64,000 bases of DNA, taken from assembly GCF_002723995.1 (NCBI RefSeq), contig NZ_BEWP01000002.1, forward strand, positions 1 to 64,000. The letters run 5' to 3'. Under the pieces are notes generated by a model, which did not search any database, was not told the DNA's origin, and worked only from the letters and a program-made list of their open reading frames with translations. Positions within the stretch are counted from its first letter, which is position 1, and the number at the start of each line of letters is the position of its first letter. The DNA is from Gluconobacter kondonii. Its GTDB lineage: Bacteria; Pseudomonadota; Alphaproteobacteria; Acetobacterales; Acetobacteraceae. Shown here piece after piece: positions 44,501-54,414 of the stretch. The translations under genes and the position numbers were made by a program.

Positions 44501-45088
44501 TCAGGGCTGAAGCAGAACGCTCAGAGACCGCACCCCCTGAGCACCGTGCACCAGAACCCCTTCAATATCCGCCGTCGCTGACGGGCCGCTCTGGAACACG
44601 GCATAATGGGCCTGCAACCATTCCGGACGCTGATAGGCATTGTGCAGGTTGTAAACGATCTGGGCGGGGTCCAGCAGGACGATCAGATGCTGTGGCAGAA
44701 AGCCCGTGGTGTTCACATGAAGCTGCTTTTCCGTGAAACACAGCGACCCGGTCTCCGCCACGCCAAACGCCGCACGCAGAACGGCATATTCGACCGGCGC
44801 GATATCCGTGGGCTTCGTCTGGGGGGTGATTTTCATATCCCCCTCAAACTCCGGCACACAGGACACGACAGGCCCCGGCTTGACGATGGCCTGCCGCACG
44901 GGCGCCATCGGATCAGCCACATCCGGAAGCAGCATTTTCCCGCCCATGCGTTCCAGAGATTTCTGGAACAGAGCCTTCAGATCGACTGGGGCTGCCTGAT
45001 CGAACAGCGGCACGGCAGGACGGGGATACTCGCCCTGAAGATGAGTGCTGCGGATTGCTCCCAGAATGGCGTCGCGTGAGCCGCTCAT
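44501..45088 (-). CDS. lutC: LutC (YkgG-like) lactate utilisation protein
   Basis: 195 residues from the ATG at 45088, overlapping the lutB stop by 4 bp. DUF162/LUD domain: APVEYAVLRAAFGVAETGSL and PQHLIVLLDPAQIVYNLHNA, with SGPSATADIEGVLVHGAQGV at the end, which is the characteristic LutC C terminus. Part of the three-subunit LutABC complex that oxidises L-lactate to pyruvate. Confidence 0.93.
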   Translation of the reverse strand: MSGSRDAILGAIRSTHLQGEYPRPAVPLFDQAAPVDLKALFQKSLERMGGKMLLPDVADPMAPVRQAIVKPGPVVSCVPEFEGDMKITPQTKPTDIAPVEYAVLRAAFGVAETGSLCFTEKQLHVNTTGFLPQHLIVLLDPAQIVYNLHNAYQRPEWLQAHYAVFQSGPSATADIEGVLVHGAQGVRSLSVLLQP

Positions 45089-46608
45089 GACTTTTCTCCC
45101 TCGCTCTGCGACTTCCGGTTCTTGCGATACCATTCATTGAAGGTCTGTTTGGGCGTTTCAGGAATGTCGCGCTTGCGGCCCCAGGTATTGAGCTTGTTAT
45201 AGAGCATGAAATGCGGCAGGTGCCGCAGCGCGCTCCGCCCCAGAGGCAGGCTCGCCCGATAGACCACAGGCGACGCCAGAACCTCGCCCGCCGCCTTCAT
45301 CATGACCTTCTTGACCGGAGAAATTTCCCCCTCGCCCGCCAGCGTTTTGCGCCAGTCAGCAATCTGTTCGTGAATATTGATCTTCACTGGGCAAACATTG
45401 GTGCAACTCCCGTTCATCGTCGAAGAATACGGCAGGTTACGGTATTTATGGACGTTGAAAGTCGGATCGATAATCAGCCCGATCGGTCCGGCGTAAGTCG
45501 CGCCATAACTCAGACCACCACTCCGCCGGAACACCGGGCAGGTGTTCATGCAGGCGCCACAGCGGATGCATTTTAGCCCCGGCCAGAACTTCTCCATCCC
45601 CAGACGCTCGGAACGCCCGTTATCCACGAGCACAACATGCATCTCGCCACCCTCACGCGGGCCGCGAAAATGCGAGGTATACTGCGTAATCGGGGACCCC
45701 AGAGCGCTCCGCGACAGCAGCCGGATAAAGACCGGCAACTCGTTCAGGCCGGGAATGAGCTTCTCGATCCCGATGGACGCGATATGCAGCGGCGGCGTAT
45801 TGGCGGACAGATCCGCGTTGCCCTCATTGGTGCAGACAACGAACGTCCCCGTTTCCGCAACCACGAAATTACCGCCCGTCATTCCCGCCTGCGCCGAGAG
45901 GATCAGTGGGCGCGTAGCCTCGCGCTGACATTCTGTCAGGTAGTGCGCATCGGCATTGTCAGGGTCGGAGCCGATCGTTTTGGCAAAAACACTGGCGACA
46001 TCGGTGCGCAACTTGTGCACGGCCGGAACCACGACATGGCTGGGGGCTTCATCATCCAACTGCTGGATGCGTTCGCCCAGATCCGTCTCGATGACCTCGA
46101 CATTATTGTGGGCCATGAACTCCCGGAAGCCGCATTCTTCCGTCAGCATGGATTTGCTCTTGATCAGCCGCTCGACGCCCCTGCTCCGCAGAATTTCCAG
46201 AACAATGGCGTTATGCTCGGCCCCATCCTTCGCCCAGTGAACCTTGATTCCGTTGGCCGTCGCATTTTTCTCGAACAGTTCGAGATAGTAATCGAGCTTC
46301 GAAAGCGTGTGTTCCTTGATGCTAGAGGCAAGGTTGCGAAGCTCCTCCCATTCCTCGATCCCATGCATTTCCTTGTCGCGCTTCTGACGCAAATCCCACA
46401 GGCGCGCGTCATGCATGGCTTCATGTTCGGTCGCGGCCATGAAGCGGTTCGCAGCTTCGGACTGGTCAACGGGGCGGTTGCCACGGATTTTCGCACCCCG
46501 CGGCTGGGGTTCCGAAATCCGGGACTTCAGAGGCGGGGACGAGGCGGCGCCGTGATCGAGGTGTTCGCCATGCGGGTCCGTCAGCTCTTCATGCAATTCG
46601 GCGGTCAT
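45085..46608 (-). CDS. lutB: LutB (YkgF-like) iron-sulfur protein
   Basis: 507 residues. An N-terminal LUD domain (about 80-320: VIETDLGERIQQLDDEAPSH, GNFVVAETGTFVVCTNEGNA) is followed by two 4Fe-4S clusters, CIRCGACMNTCPVFRR and CTNVCPVKINIHEQI, and a C-terminal tail. It is the electron-transferring subunit of lactate oxidation. It overlaps lutA upstream and lutC downstream by 4 bp each. Confidence 0.96.
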   Translation of the reverse strand: MTAELHEELTDPHGEHLDHGAASSPPLKSRISEPQPRGAKIRGNRPVDQSEAANRFMAATEHEAMHDARLWDLRQKRDKEMHGIEEWEELRNLASSIKEHTLSKLDYYLELFEKNATANGIKVHWAKDGAEHNAIVLEILRSRGVERLIKSKSMLTEECGFREFMAHNNVEVIETDLGERIQQLDDEAPSHVVVPAVHKLRTDVASVFAKTIGSDPDNADAHYLTECQREATRPLILSAQAGMTGGNFVVAETGTFVVCTNEGNADLSANTPPLHIASIGIEKLIPGLNELPVFIRLLSRSALGSPITQYTSHFRGPREGGEMHVVLVDNGRSERLGMEKFWPGLKCIRCGACMNTCPVFRRSGGLSYGATYAGPIGLIIDPTFNVHKYRNLPYSSTMNGSCTNVCPVKINIHEQIADWRKTLAGEGEISPVKKVMMKAAGEVLASPVVYRASLPLGRSALRHLPHFMLYNKLNTWGRKRDIPETPKQTFNEWYRKNRKSQSEGEKS

Positions 46609-47348
46609 GCGCGTGCTCCGTTCAGGATCTGGGCGATGTGAATGTATTTGAGATTGGCGCCCATCCGCCGCGCACAGCCTTCCTGATGCATCATGCAGGA
46701 ACTGTCGGACGACGTGACATATTCCGCGCCGGACTTGAGTTGGTCCGTAACCTTGTCCTGACCCATTTTAGCCGAAACACCTTCCTCGAACACCGAGAAC
46801 GTGCCGCCAAAGCCGCAGCATTCGTCAGGGCGCGTCAGATCGGCGAATTCAATACCCTTAACCATCCCCAGCAGCGCCTTCGGCTTGGAAAACGGCTCTT
46901 CCCGACGTTCGCTCATGCTGGCGATCCGCAGGTTCCGCAGCGTGTTGCAGTTGTTGTGCAAGGCAACACGATGCGGGAACTCAGCCCAAGGGAATGCATC
47001 GACCTTGAGAACGTCGTGCAGGAACTCAACCAGTTCATAGGTGCGGCTGCGGACATGTTTGACGGCATCGGTCTGTTCAATGGCGGTCATGTTGTTGCGC
47101 ACCTGATTGGTGCAGCTTCCGGACGGCGTGACGATATAGTCGTATTTCCCGAAATTGCGGACGAATAACTCTTCCGTCTTGGCGGCCTCGCGCTCGCAGC
47201 CGGTATTGGTCATGGGCTGGCCACAGCATGTCTGATCGACCGGATATTCAACGGACAGTCCGAAACGCTCCAGCAGTTCCAGAGTCGCAATTCCTGTTTC
47301 GGGATGAAACATGTCCACATAACAGGGAACAAACAGACCGACCTTCAT
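46605..47348 (-). CDS. lutA: LutA (YkgE-like) CCG-domain protein
   Basis: 247 residues from the ATG at 47348. Two CCG domains: VDQTCCGQPMTNTGCEREA and RPDECCGFGGTFSVFEEGVS, the Cys-rich pattern shared with GlpC/HdrB. MKVGLFVPCYVDMFHPETGI is the standard N terminus. First gene of lutABC. The 200 bp upstream are AT-rich and hold its promoter; no adjacent regulator gene is present. Confidence 0.95.
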   Translation of the reverse strand: MKVGLFVPCYVDMFHPETGIATLELLERFGLSVEYPVDQTCCGQPMTNTGCEREAAKTEELFVRNFGKYDYIVTPSGSCTNQVRNNMTAIEQTDAVKHVRSRTYELVEFLHDVLKVDAFPWAEFPHRVALHNNCNTLRNLRIASMSERREEPFSKPKALLGMVKGIEFADLTRPDECCGFGGTFSVFEEGVSAKMGQDKVTDQLKSGAEYVTSSDSSCMMHQEGCARRMGANLKYIHIAQILNGARA

Positions 47349-47548
47349 GGGAATACCTTTGCCTTCAATCAACGCGTATGATCACAGTCTCATGAAAACA
47401 ACATAAAAACAAAAGACAAGTTTACGGGAGAATCGAAGTCATCATAACCAGAGTATTTTAGTCCTGATAGTAATACCAATATCTGATCGTGATTTGAAAA
47501 GATGATTCTCAAGTATTCATCGAAGAAGATTAAAAAACCAGAATAGTC

Positions 47549-48694
47549 TCAGGCTTTCTGCCTGCCAAGCGCATGCTCGGACGCAACCTTTTCCATTAAG
47601 GCAACGACATGCCCAAGAATACGGCGCTCGTCGTAAGTTTCCAGCGCCAGTCGTCTTGCAGCGTTGCCCATGGCCTCTCTCAACGCCGCGTCCTGCACCA
47701 GAAGACTCAGGGCGCGGGCAAGCGGAGCAGAAAGACCCGGCGGTACCAGAAATCCGGTTGCCCCGTCCACAACCTGCTCTCTGGGTCCGCGAACATCCGT
47801 CGCCACGACCGGCAGCCCCGTCAGCATCGCTTCGATGACCGACATGGGCAGACCTTCAAAATGGCTGGGCAACGCGAAAATATCCGCTGCCATCAGAAGC
47901 TCGGCCACATCCTCCCGATATCCAAGCATCCGCAGACGTGGCCCCAGATGCTCCCCCGCGCGTTTGAATGGCACCGTCAGATCCACCCCGTGATCCGAAG
48001 CCAAACGCTCGCCAACGACCCAGAGTTCGGCATCCGGAACATCTTCCATCGCCCGCAGCAACTCGGGATGACCCTTGTGCCGCACCAGACGCGACACCAC
48101 GATAACCACCGGTCGATCCTGCGGAACCCCAAGCTCCTCGCGCATCCGGGCCCGAATGGCCGGATCGGGATGAAAGCGTTTCGGGTCGCGGCCGTTGCCA
48201 ATGGCAATGGGGTTGCGGTTCAGATGCAGGCGACGCGCATCCCGCGCTTCCTCGCGCGAAACGGTCATATACAGATCCGTCATACGCCCCGCCGCCCATT
48301 CCAACATCAGGGACAGCACCCGACGGCGCCATGATCCCGGCTGATTGAACAGAAAGCCATGGCAGGTATAGGCCACGATCCGCACTCCGCAGAGACGCGC
48401 GGCAAACCGTGCCAGAATACCGCTGATGGGCATATGACCATGCACCAGATCCGGCTTTTCACGCCGGATCAGCCGCAGCAACGCAACAAAAGCGCGATAC
48501 TGGGCAACCGGCGAGAGCGATCGCGCCATCGGAACGCCATGCACCGTAAAGCCCTCGGCCCGCACGGCCTTGAGATGCGCACCTTCGGCACAGGCCCCCT
48601 GAACATCATGCCCGGCCTCGCGCAGTTCCCGCATCAGCGGCAGTAGAAACTGCCTGAGCGCAAAATCCACATTCGTGATTTCAAGGATCTTCAC
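47549..48694 (-). CDS. Glycosyltransferase family 4
   Basis: 381 residues, GT-B fold. N-terminal domain MKILEITNVDFALRQFLLPL; the C-terminal domain has VVSRLVRHKGHPELLRAMED (donor-binding), ELLMAADIFALPSHFEGLPM and EAMLTGLPVVATDVRGPRE (the E-x7-E-type sugar-nucleotide motif). It probably adds a sugar during exopolysaccharide or LPS synthesis at the cytosolic face; donor and acceptor are unknown. The heparinase-like and rpe genes lie upstream on the same strand. Confidence 0.9.
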   Translation of the reverse strand: MKILEITNVDFALRQFLLPLMRELREAGHDVQGACAEGAHLKAVRAEGFTVHGVPMARSLSPVAQYRAFVALLRLIRREKPDLVHGHMPISGILARFAARLCGVRIVAYTCHGFLFNQPGSWRRRVLSLMLEWAAGRMTDLYMTVSREEARDARRLHLNRNPIAIGNGRDPKRFHPDPAIRARMREELGVPQDRPVVIVVSRLVRHKGHPELLRAMEDVPDAELWVVGERLASDHGVDLTVPFKRAGEHLGPRLRMLGYREDVAELLMAADIFALPSHFEGLPMSVIEAMLTGLPVVATDVRGPREQVVDGATGFLVPPGLSAPLARALSLLVQDAALREAMGNAARRLALETYDERRILGHVVALMEKVASEHALGRQKA

Positions 48695-48719
48695 GCCCGC
48701 CCCCTGAACACGAGACGGC

Positions 48720-50375
48720 TTATTCCGGAATACGTTCGAGCAACCATGTCACGCTCTGATGGGTCCGTTTGACCGGCTTCTGCGCTGCGGGTTTTTCAGG
48801 CTCGGGAGCGCTGTCGCCCTCAGGCGGGGCAGCGACCTCGGCAACCGGCTGCGGCGTGATGATGATCTGGCGGCAGATTTCGCGTTTTCCACGCCCTAGA
48901 TACACGTCGTTTTCCAGACGTACGACACCATCGCGTTGCCTGAAACGCCAGATCGTCCCACCGACCTGAAGAATGATGTCCTCGTCATCCTGCGTCACCG
49001 TCACATCCGGGTGGATGTGAAAACGGATAGCGAAATCGATATTGCGTTCGCCGTCGATCAGCTCCTGCCCCCGCAGGTCCTCACCATCAGCACCGAAATA
49101 CAGACGCCGCGTCCATTTCGCGCCCAGCGGGGCATGATAACCGTCATGCGACAGATCCAGCCAGTGCGCGGTCCCGTCCGTCTGATGGTCGCAGGAGACA
49201 GTGACCGGACGGCGCGTCATGCCGCCATCAGGCCCGAAATCTGCCGAAGACAGACCATCCGCGACGAGAACCGTATGGGCCGCACTGCTCCGCATGGCGT
49301 CCCGCCACGCGCCGATTACGGCACTGCCGCAATTGACGAACAGGCGGTGCCGCTGATGCGAGAACTCAAAAGACAGCGTTCCGGCATGGGCGGTTTTATC
49401 GAAACCCGCCGGAGCAGGCGGTCCGCTATCGACAATCAGCAGCGACTTGCCGAGCGCCAGCCGCGTAAAGCGGCCCTGCGGCATGGCAGGCGCGATCAGC
49501 TTCTGGCGCGATCCCTGCGCGAGAACATCCTCCACCGCCGCACTGTGCCGTTCGTTCGCCCCGTTGAAGACCGCAAGCCCTCCATCCCCGTGCCGCATGG
49601 CTCGCAGAACAGGACAGACCTTGTCCAGAGCCCGGTCGATGAACGGAGGCACACTTGCATGGGCCGTGCGGAACATGACGGACATTTCCGCCAGCTCACG
49701 CGCCACCAGAAATTGCGCCTCGGGGCTACGCTCAATCACGGTCCCATCCGCGAGAACAAGGCGCTCCAACTCCGCCGGAAGATAGCGCAGAAAGCGGGAC
49801 ATGAATCCCGTCTGCTCCGGCATCGCCATCGCCGCGGCCAGAAGCCCCCGAAAGGCCATCAACCCACGCGCGCCCTGCGGCGGCAGCGGCAGAAGGGCCG
49901 CAATGGTGCGCCCCTCCACCAGCATCCGCTCCATCAAACGCTGCTGAAGTCGCGGATCAGCGGATGCCAGACAGAATTCGTGGTTCGATAGCCATGAGGC
50001 CAGACGCGATCCCGTCACACAGGCATCGCGGACCAGAGGATCGGTAGGCGGGTGCGCCAGCCAATCACTAACGAGTCCGCGCGCAGTCAGGCGTGCCCTG
50101 TCGCTCCCGAGCGTCCTCAGGTCCCGCAGCCAGCCGAACCCATGCAGCCATTCCCGCGCAGGTTCGGGCCAGGGGCCCCGCTCCCAGTTACCGCTGGGCA
50201 AAACATAATCATGCCGGTCGAAACGGAACTTCCCGCCAATCAGGCGTGCACCGTGCTCAGCATCTCCCTTCCAGGGATCACGGAACACATGCACCGGTCC
50301 TTCGGGGGCAGGCGCGCCAAACGGCAAACGGGCAAGAGAGAGACGCAGACCGCGAAGCCAGGGACTGCCTGTCAT
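48720..50375 (-). CDS. Heparinase II/III-like protein
   Basis: 551 residues. The N-terminal alpha/alpha toroid is typical (FDRHDYVLPSGNWERGPWP, WLHGFGWLRDLRTL, then RFLRYLPAELERLVLADGTV). The C-terminal heparinase II/III beta-sandwich begins near residue 300 with SFEFSHQRHRLFVNCGSAVI and HDGYHAPLGAKWTRRLYF. Alphaproteobacteria carry this conserved family with unproven substrate, probably a cell-surface polysaccharide. The extreme C terminus is a Pro/Glu/Ala-rich tail. The start overlaps the rpe stop by 4 bp. Confidence 0.88.
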   Translation of the reverse strand: MTGSPWLRGLRLSLARLPFGAPAPEGPVHVFRDPWKGDAEHGARLIGGKFRFDRHDYVLPSGNWERGPWPEPAREWLHGFGWLRDLRTLGSDRARLTARGLVSDWLAHPPTDPLVRDACVTGSRLASWLSNHEFCLASADPRLQQRLMERMLVEGRTIAALLPLPPQGARGLMAFRGLLAAAMAMPEQTGFMSRFLRYLPAELERLVLADGTVIERSPEAQFLVARELAEMSVMFRTAHASVPPFIDRALDKVCPVLRAMRHGDGGLAVFNGANERHSAAVEDVLAQGSRQKLIAPAMPQGRFTRLALGKSLLIVDSGPPAPAGFDKTAHAGTLSFEFSHQRHRLFVNCGSAVIGAWRDAMRSSAAHTVLVADGLSSADFGPDGGMTRRPVTVSCDHQTDGTAHWLDLSHDGYHAPLGAKWTRRLYFGADGEDLRGQELIDGERNIDFAIRFHIHPDVTVTQDDEDIILQVGGTIWRFRQRDGVVRLENDVYLGRGKREICRQIIITPQPVAEVAAPPEGDSAPEPEKPAAQKPVKRTHQSVTWLLERIPE

Positions 50376-51049
50376 CCGGGGGTCTGTTCCACGAACGGTC
50401 CTTCAAGCGCCCGGATCGCCGCGTCCCGGTCTTCTTTTCCAAAAATCGCCGAACCTGCGACGAGCATGGTCGCACCGGCTTCGACAACGCGCGGCGCCGT
50501 GCGCGGGTCGATCCCACCATCCACGGCAAGAATGATCTCACGACCACTCTTGCGGATCATCTCCGCCAGCGTCCTGATTTTGGCAAGCTGGCTGTCGAGG
50601 AAGCTCTGTCCGCCAAAACCGGGATTGACGGTCATGACGAGGATGATGTCCACCAGATCCATGACTTCCGACAGCGCCACCGCAGGCGTCGCCGGGCAGA
50701 TCGCCACACCCGGACGGCATCCCAGCGCACGGATGGTCTGAAGCGAGCGGTGCAGATGGGGAGCGTTCTCGACATGCACCGTGATATGGTCGGCACCGGC
50801 TTTTGCTGTCGCTTCCAGGTACGGATCGACCGGATCAATCATCAGATGCACGTCGAATTTCGCGTCCGTATGCTTGCGCAGTGCCGCAATCACCGGAGGG
50901 CCGAACGAGATATTCGGCACGAAATGCCCGTCCATCACATCAAGATGGAGCCATGGCGCACGCGCAATGGAGGCAATCTCTTCCCCGAGGCGGGAAAAGT
51001 CAGCAGCCAGAAGGCTGGGGGCGACAATGATCGAAGAACGCTCAGTCAT
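50372..51049 (-). CDS. rpe: Ribulose-phosphate 3-epimerase
   Basis: 225 residues from the ATG at 51049 (the in-frame Met at 51085 adds 12 unconserved residues). TIM barrel with IVAPSLLAADFSRLGEEI, WLHLDVMDGHFVPNISFG (metal-binding His and Asp), DVHLMIDPVDPYLE, VMTVNPGFGGQSF and ILAVDGGIDPRTAP. It interconverts ribulose 5-phosphate and xylulose 5-phosphate in the pentose phosphate pathway, a central route in acetic acid bacteria. Confidence 0.96.
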   Translation of the reverse strand: MTERSSIIVAPSLLAADFSRLGEEIASIARAPWLHLDVMDGHFVPNISFGPPVIAALRKHTDAKFDVHLMIDPVDPYLEATAKAGADHITVHVENAPHLHRSLQTIRALGCRPGVAICPATPAVALSEVMDLVDIILVMTVNPGFGGQSFLDSQLAKIRTLAEMIRKSGREIILAVDGGIDPRTAPRVVEAGATMLVAGSAIFGKEDRDAAIRALEGPFVEQTPG

Positions 51050-51205
51050 ACACTCATGTATCGGCAAACCCATCGCGCGACGCAAGCCACATCCGTATCA
51101 ATGCTCATCTTCGTGAGGTTCATGTCTGCGTGTCCAACATTTTGGAACTCCGGCGCTTTTGAAACGTCCTGATGCCCAAATCCGCCGATCTGCCCGGAGC
51201 GTCTC

Positions 51206-52465
51206 ATGACCGATCGCCTTTCGCATACCCTGCTCAGCCGCGACAGCTGGATCCGCCGCCCGTCACACCGGGCCTGGCTGGAGATGCAGGGACGTCGCCT
51301 TCTGGACTTCAGCAAAGGCGGATGCGTGGACGGAGGCTTCGCGGGGCTGGATCTGGAAGGCACCCTCCCTGAAAACGCCAAACCCGAAGCTACCCTGACC
51401 GCACGCTGCGTCCATGCCTATGCCCTGGCCGAGTTGCAGGGCCTTCCCGGAAGCGCTCCGCTTGTCGAGCACGGCATTCACGCCCTGCGCACGCACTTCC
51501 GCGATGATGCCCACGGTGGCTGGCAGCATTTCGCGGACAAGGACAATGACCGCAAACAAGCCTACCTCCATGCGTTCGTCGCCCTTGCCGCCTCTTCCGC
51601 CGTCCTGATCGGGGCGGAAGGCGCAGGCGAACTACTCAAAGACGCCACCCATCAGATCGACACCCATTTCTGGAGCGAGGACGAGGGGGTCGTGCGCGAG
51701 AGCTTCGCGCCGAACTGGTCAGATGAAGAAAACTATCGGGGTGCAAACAGCAACATGCACTCCACCGAAGCCTTCATGGCCTTGGCGGACGTCACCGGAG
51801 ACGTGAAGTGGCTGCACCGCGCCCGGCGCATCGTCACCCGCTTCGTGCACGAACTGGCCGCCAGGCAGGGTTTCGCCATGCCGGAGCATTTCGATCGCGA
51901 CTGGACCCTGATGCGCGATTATCACAGCAACAAACCCAATGACGACCTGCGCCCTTACGGCATGACGCCGGGGCATTTCGTGGAATGGGCGCATCTGACC
52001 TTAAAGCTCGAAGCCGCCCTGCTCCGTCATGGACTGGAGGCCCCGGACTGGATGCTGCATGATGCGCAGGCGCTGTTCGAAACGGGCATGAAAACCGGCT
52101 GGAACGCCGATGGACGGCCAGGAATGCTTTACACGATCAACTGGGAGCACGCTCCCCACAACTGTAGCCGCATCCACTGGGCTCAGGCCGAGGCGCTGAC
52201 AGCCGCCATCAACCTCTACAAGCGGACCGGAAACCCCCATTACGAGCACTGGTACCGCACGATCTGGGACTATATCGACACGACCCTGATCGACCGGGAT
52301 TTCGGAAGCTGGTTCAACGAAGTCAGCTCGGAAGGCGACCCCACCGAGACGATCTACAAGGGCAAGGGCGACCTGTATCACGCCTATCAGTCCACACTGG
52401 CCCCCATGATGCCTCTGGCACCTTCTCTTGCCACAGCGATCGAACAGATCGGCGTTCCCTACTGA
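51206..52465 (+). CDS. AGE-family epimerase/isomerase
   Basis: 419 residues, (alpha/alpha)6 barrel of the N-acylglucosamine 2-epimerase family, which includes mannose and glucose isomerases. Signatures are RCVHAYALAELQGLPGSAPL, GWQHFADKDNDRKQAYLHAF, GANSNMHSTEAFMALADVTG (catalytic His region), YGMTPGHFVEWAHLTLKLEA and WFNEVSSEGDPTETIYKGKG with His in KGDLYHAYQS. A sugar aldose-ketose isomerase role is likely. Its substrate cannot be read from sequence. Confidence 0.88.
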   Translation: MTDRLSHTLLSRDSWIRRPSHRAWLEMQGRRLLDFSKGGCVDGGFAGLDLEGTLPENAKPEATLTARCVHAYALAELQGLPGSAPLVEHGIHALRTHFRDDAHGGWQHFADKDNDRKQAYLHAFVALAASSAVLIGAEGAGELLKDATHQIDTHFWSEDEGVVRESFAPNWSDEENYRGANSNMHSTEAFMALADVTGDVKWLHRARRIVTRFVHELAARQGFAMPEHFDRDWTLMRDYHSNKPNDDLRPYGMTPGHFVEWAHLTLKLEAALLRHGLEAPDWMLHDAQALFETGMKTGWNADGRPGMLYTINWEHAPHNCSRIHWAQAEALTAAINLYKRTGNPHYEHWYRTIWDYIDTTLIDRDFGSWFNEVSSEGDPTETIYKGKGDLYHAYQSTLAPMMPLAPSLATAIEQIGVPY

Positions 52466-52466
52466 G

Positions 52467-53048
52467 TCAGCCGGGCGGCGCTTTCGTCAGCACATAAACC
52501 GGAAGCGCCACGGAATCGCGAAACAGATACCAGAGTTCCGCAAGCCGAAACCGGGACGGTGCCGCGCCCGAAACCGCCGACACGCCCGCCCGTTCGAGCG
52601 CCCATTCCGCGCGCAGGACATGAAACCACTGCGTGACCACGACTGCGCCCTGCGGATGCAGGCGCGCAACATGCAGGGCCGTCAGCCAGGTGTTGTTCCC
52701 GTGCGAGTCCACAATGATGGCGGCTTCCGGCACACCCCGCTCCATAAGCCAGTTCGCCATGATCCGGGCTTCGTCACGACGATTGCCGCTCTCGATCGCA
52801 CCGCTCACCATGACCGTCCGGACAAGGCTGCCGCGCCACAGCCGCAGCCCCTCTTCCAACCGTTCACGCAACGCCGGGCGGGGCTGCCCTTTCGCAGTCA
52901 CCGCCGTCCCAAAAATAACCGCCATTTCAGAACGCTCCGGAACAGCCGATACTCCGCGAAACGCCACGAATCCCATCCAGAGTAGAAACAGACCCGGCAG
53001 AACCGCACCAAACGTCAGCCCGCTCACAACCCAGCCCCTGCGCCCCAT
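52467..53048 (-). CDS. YdcF/ElyC-like DUF218 membrane protein
   Basis: 193 residues. One N-terminal membrane helix (about 8-28) is followed by a DUF218 domain: MAVIFGTAVTAKGQPRPALR, VRTVMVSGAIESGNRRDEAR, MANWLMERGVPEAAIIVDSHG and GAVVVTQWFHVLRAEWALER. Members act in envelope biogenesis or vancomycin-sensitivity phenotypes in enterobacteria; the precise activity is unknown. The stop is one base from the convergent epimerase gene and the start shares a base with the MFS gene stop. Confidence 0.85.
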   Translation of the reverse strand: MGRRGWVVSGLTFGAVLPGLFLLWMGFVAFRGVSAVPERSEMAVIFGTAVTAKGQPRPALRERLEEGLRLWRGSLVRTVMVSGAIESGNRRDEARIMANWLMERGVPEAAIIVDSHGNNTWLTALHVARLHPQGAVVVTQWFHVLRAEWALERAGVSAVSGAAPSRFRLAELWYLFRDSVALPVYVLTKAPPG

Positions 53049-54286
53049 CAGGACACCGTTTCCTTACCTGCCTGCGTACGGTGCAAATAAAGCAGCGCCA
53101 CCCCCGCCGCCAGAATCCCGGCCAAAGACCCCACACCCAGCGCCCAGCGCGGCCCCAGCGAATTGGCTACCATCCCCACCAACGGCGCGCCCAGCGGTGA
53201 GGACCCCGCAAAAACCGCAAAACGGATCGACACCACGCGCCCGCGCATGCCCGGATCGGTCGCAAGCTGCATGTAGCTGTTACTCACCGCCGTAAACGTG
53301 AGGGACGCCATGCCGGCCATGACCAGCGTGACCGCAAAAGCCCAGTATCCAGGCGAAAGCGCGCCCAGCAGACACGCCAGACTGAACACCACCGCCCCCT
53401 GCGGCAGCGCCGAAAACTTCATGGTCCTGCGGCTGGCGGCGAACAGCGCGCCCGTAATCGTCCCGACCGCCATAGCAGAATTGAGAACCCCGTAACCATG
53501 CGCCCCGACATGAAAGACACTGACGGCCATGGTCGAAATATAGATCGGGAAATTCAGTCCGAAGGCGCCGAGCAGAAACAGCATGAACAGGATGGTCCGC
53601 AGGTCATCGCGCTTCCAGACATACCGCAGGCCCGACAGCAGATCCTGCTTTTCCTGATGGGCGTTTTCCGGCTTTCGGGCCGAAAGACGGTACAGATCCT
53701 GCGTCCGCAGAGACAGGAGCGACATCAGCACGCCATAGAACGAAAATCCATTGAGGATGAACGACCACCCCGACCCCAGTTCCGCAATGCAAAACCCCGC
53801 CACCGCAGGCCCGATCATGCGACCGGCATTGTAGGACACCGAATTAAGCGCCACCGCATTCGGCAGATCTTCCTCCCCCACCAGTTCACCGGCAAAAATC
53901 TGCCGGACCGGACTGTCAAACGCCGCCACACATCCGCTCAAGAAGGCGAACAGATCCACCTCCCACAGCCTGACCATTCCCGTCACCACCAAGGCCCCAA
54001 GCGCGATGGCCAGTGTACCAAGAGCAGCCTGCGTCAGAAGCAGAAAGCGATGTTTCTCCACCCTGTCGGCGATTTTTCCGGTCCAGAAAATCAGCAGAAG
54101 CGGCGGCGCAAGCTGAAGCGCCGTAACGATCCCGACTGCCGTCGCGTCATGTCGGGTCAGTTCCGTCAGGACCAGCCAGTCCTGCGTCGTCATCTGCATC
54201 CAGGTTCCGATATTCGAAACCAGCGCCCCCATGGCCCAGACACGGTAATTCCGCCGCCCCAGAGACCGGAAGGCCCCGCCCATCAT
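53048..54286 (-). CDS. MFS transporter (EntS-like exporter family)
   Basis: 412 residues with twelve predicted membrane helices, starting FRSLGRRNYRVWAMGALVSN and IGTWMQMTTQDWLVLTELTR, the signature of MFS_3 (EntS/YbdA-like) exporters. Further family elements are TGKIADRVEKHRFLLLTQAA, LNSVSYNAGRMIGPAVAGFC and GRVVSIRFAVFAGSSPLGAP. It is likely a proton-driven exporter of a small molecule such as a siderophore or drug; the substrate is unassigned. It is coupled to the downstream DUF218 gene by a one-base overlap. Confidence 0.9.
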   Translation of the reverse strand: MMGGAFRSLGRRNYRVWAMGALVSNIGTWMQMTTQDWLVLTELTRHDATAVGIVTALQLAPPLLLIFWTGKIADRVEKHRFLLLTQAALGTLAIALGALVVTGMVRLWEVDLFAFLSGCVAAFDSPVRQIFAGELVGEEDLPNAVALNSVSYNAGRMIGPAVAGFCIAELGSGWSFILNGFSFYGVLMSLLSLRTQDLYRLSARKPENAHQEKQDLLSGLRYVWKRDDLRTILFMLFLLGAFGLNFPIYISTMAVSVFHVGAHGYGVLNSAMAVGTITGALFAASRRTMKFSALPQGAVVFSLACLLGALSPGYWAFAVTLVMAGMASLTFTAVSNSYMQLATDPGMRGRVVSIRFAVFAGSSPLGAPLVGMVANSLGPRWALGVGSLAGILAAGVALLYLHRTQAGKETVS

Positions 54287-54414
54287 GGGCAGACCCTGTC
54301 ATTCAGCGCAAAAAGAAAGAGCGGACTGACAACCATGAACGTCAGTGTCGGGAATATCGGCTCCGATGTCGAGACATGTCAGGAAAATGCGTCTTTCACT
54401 TTCCTGAAAAAGCG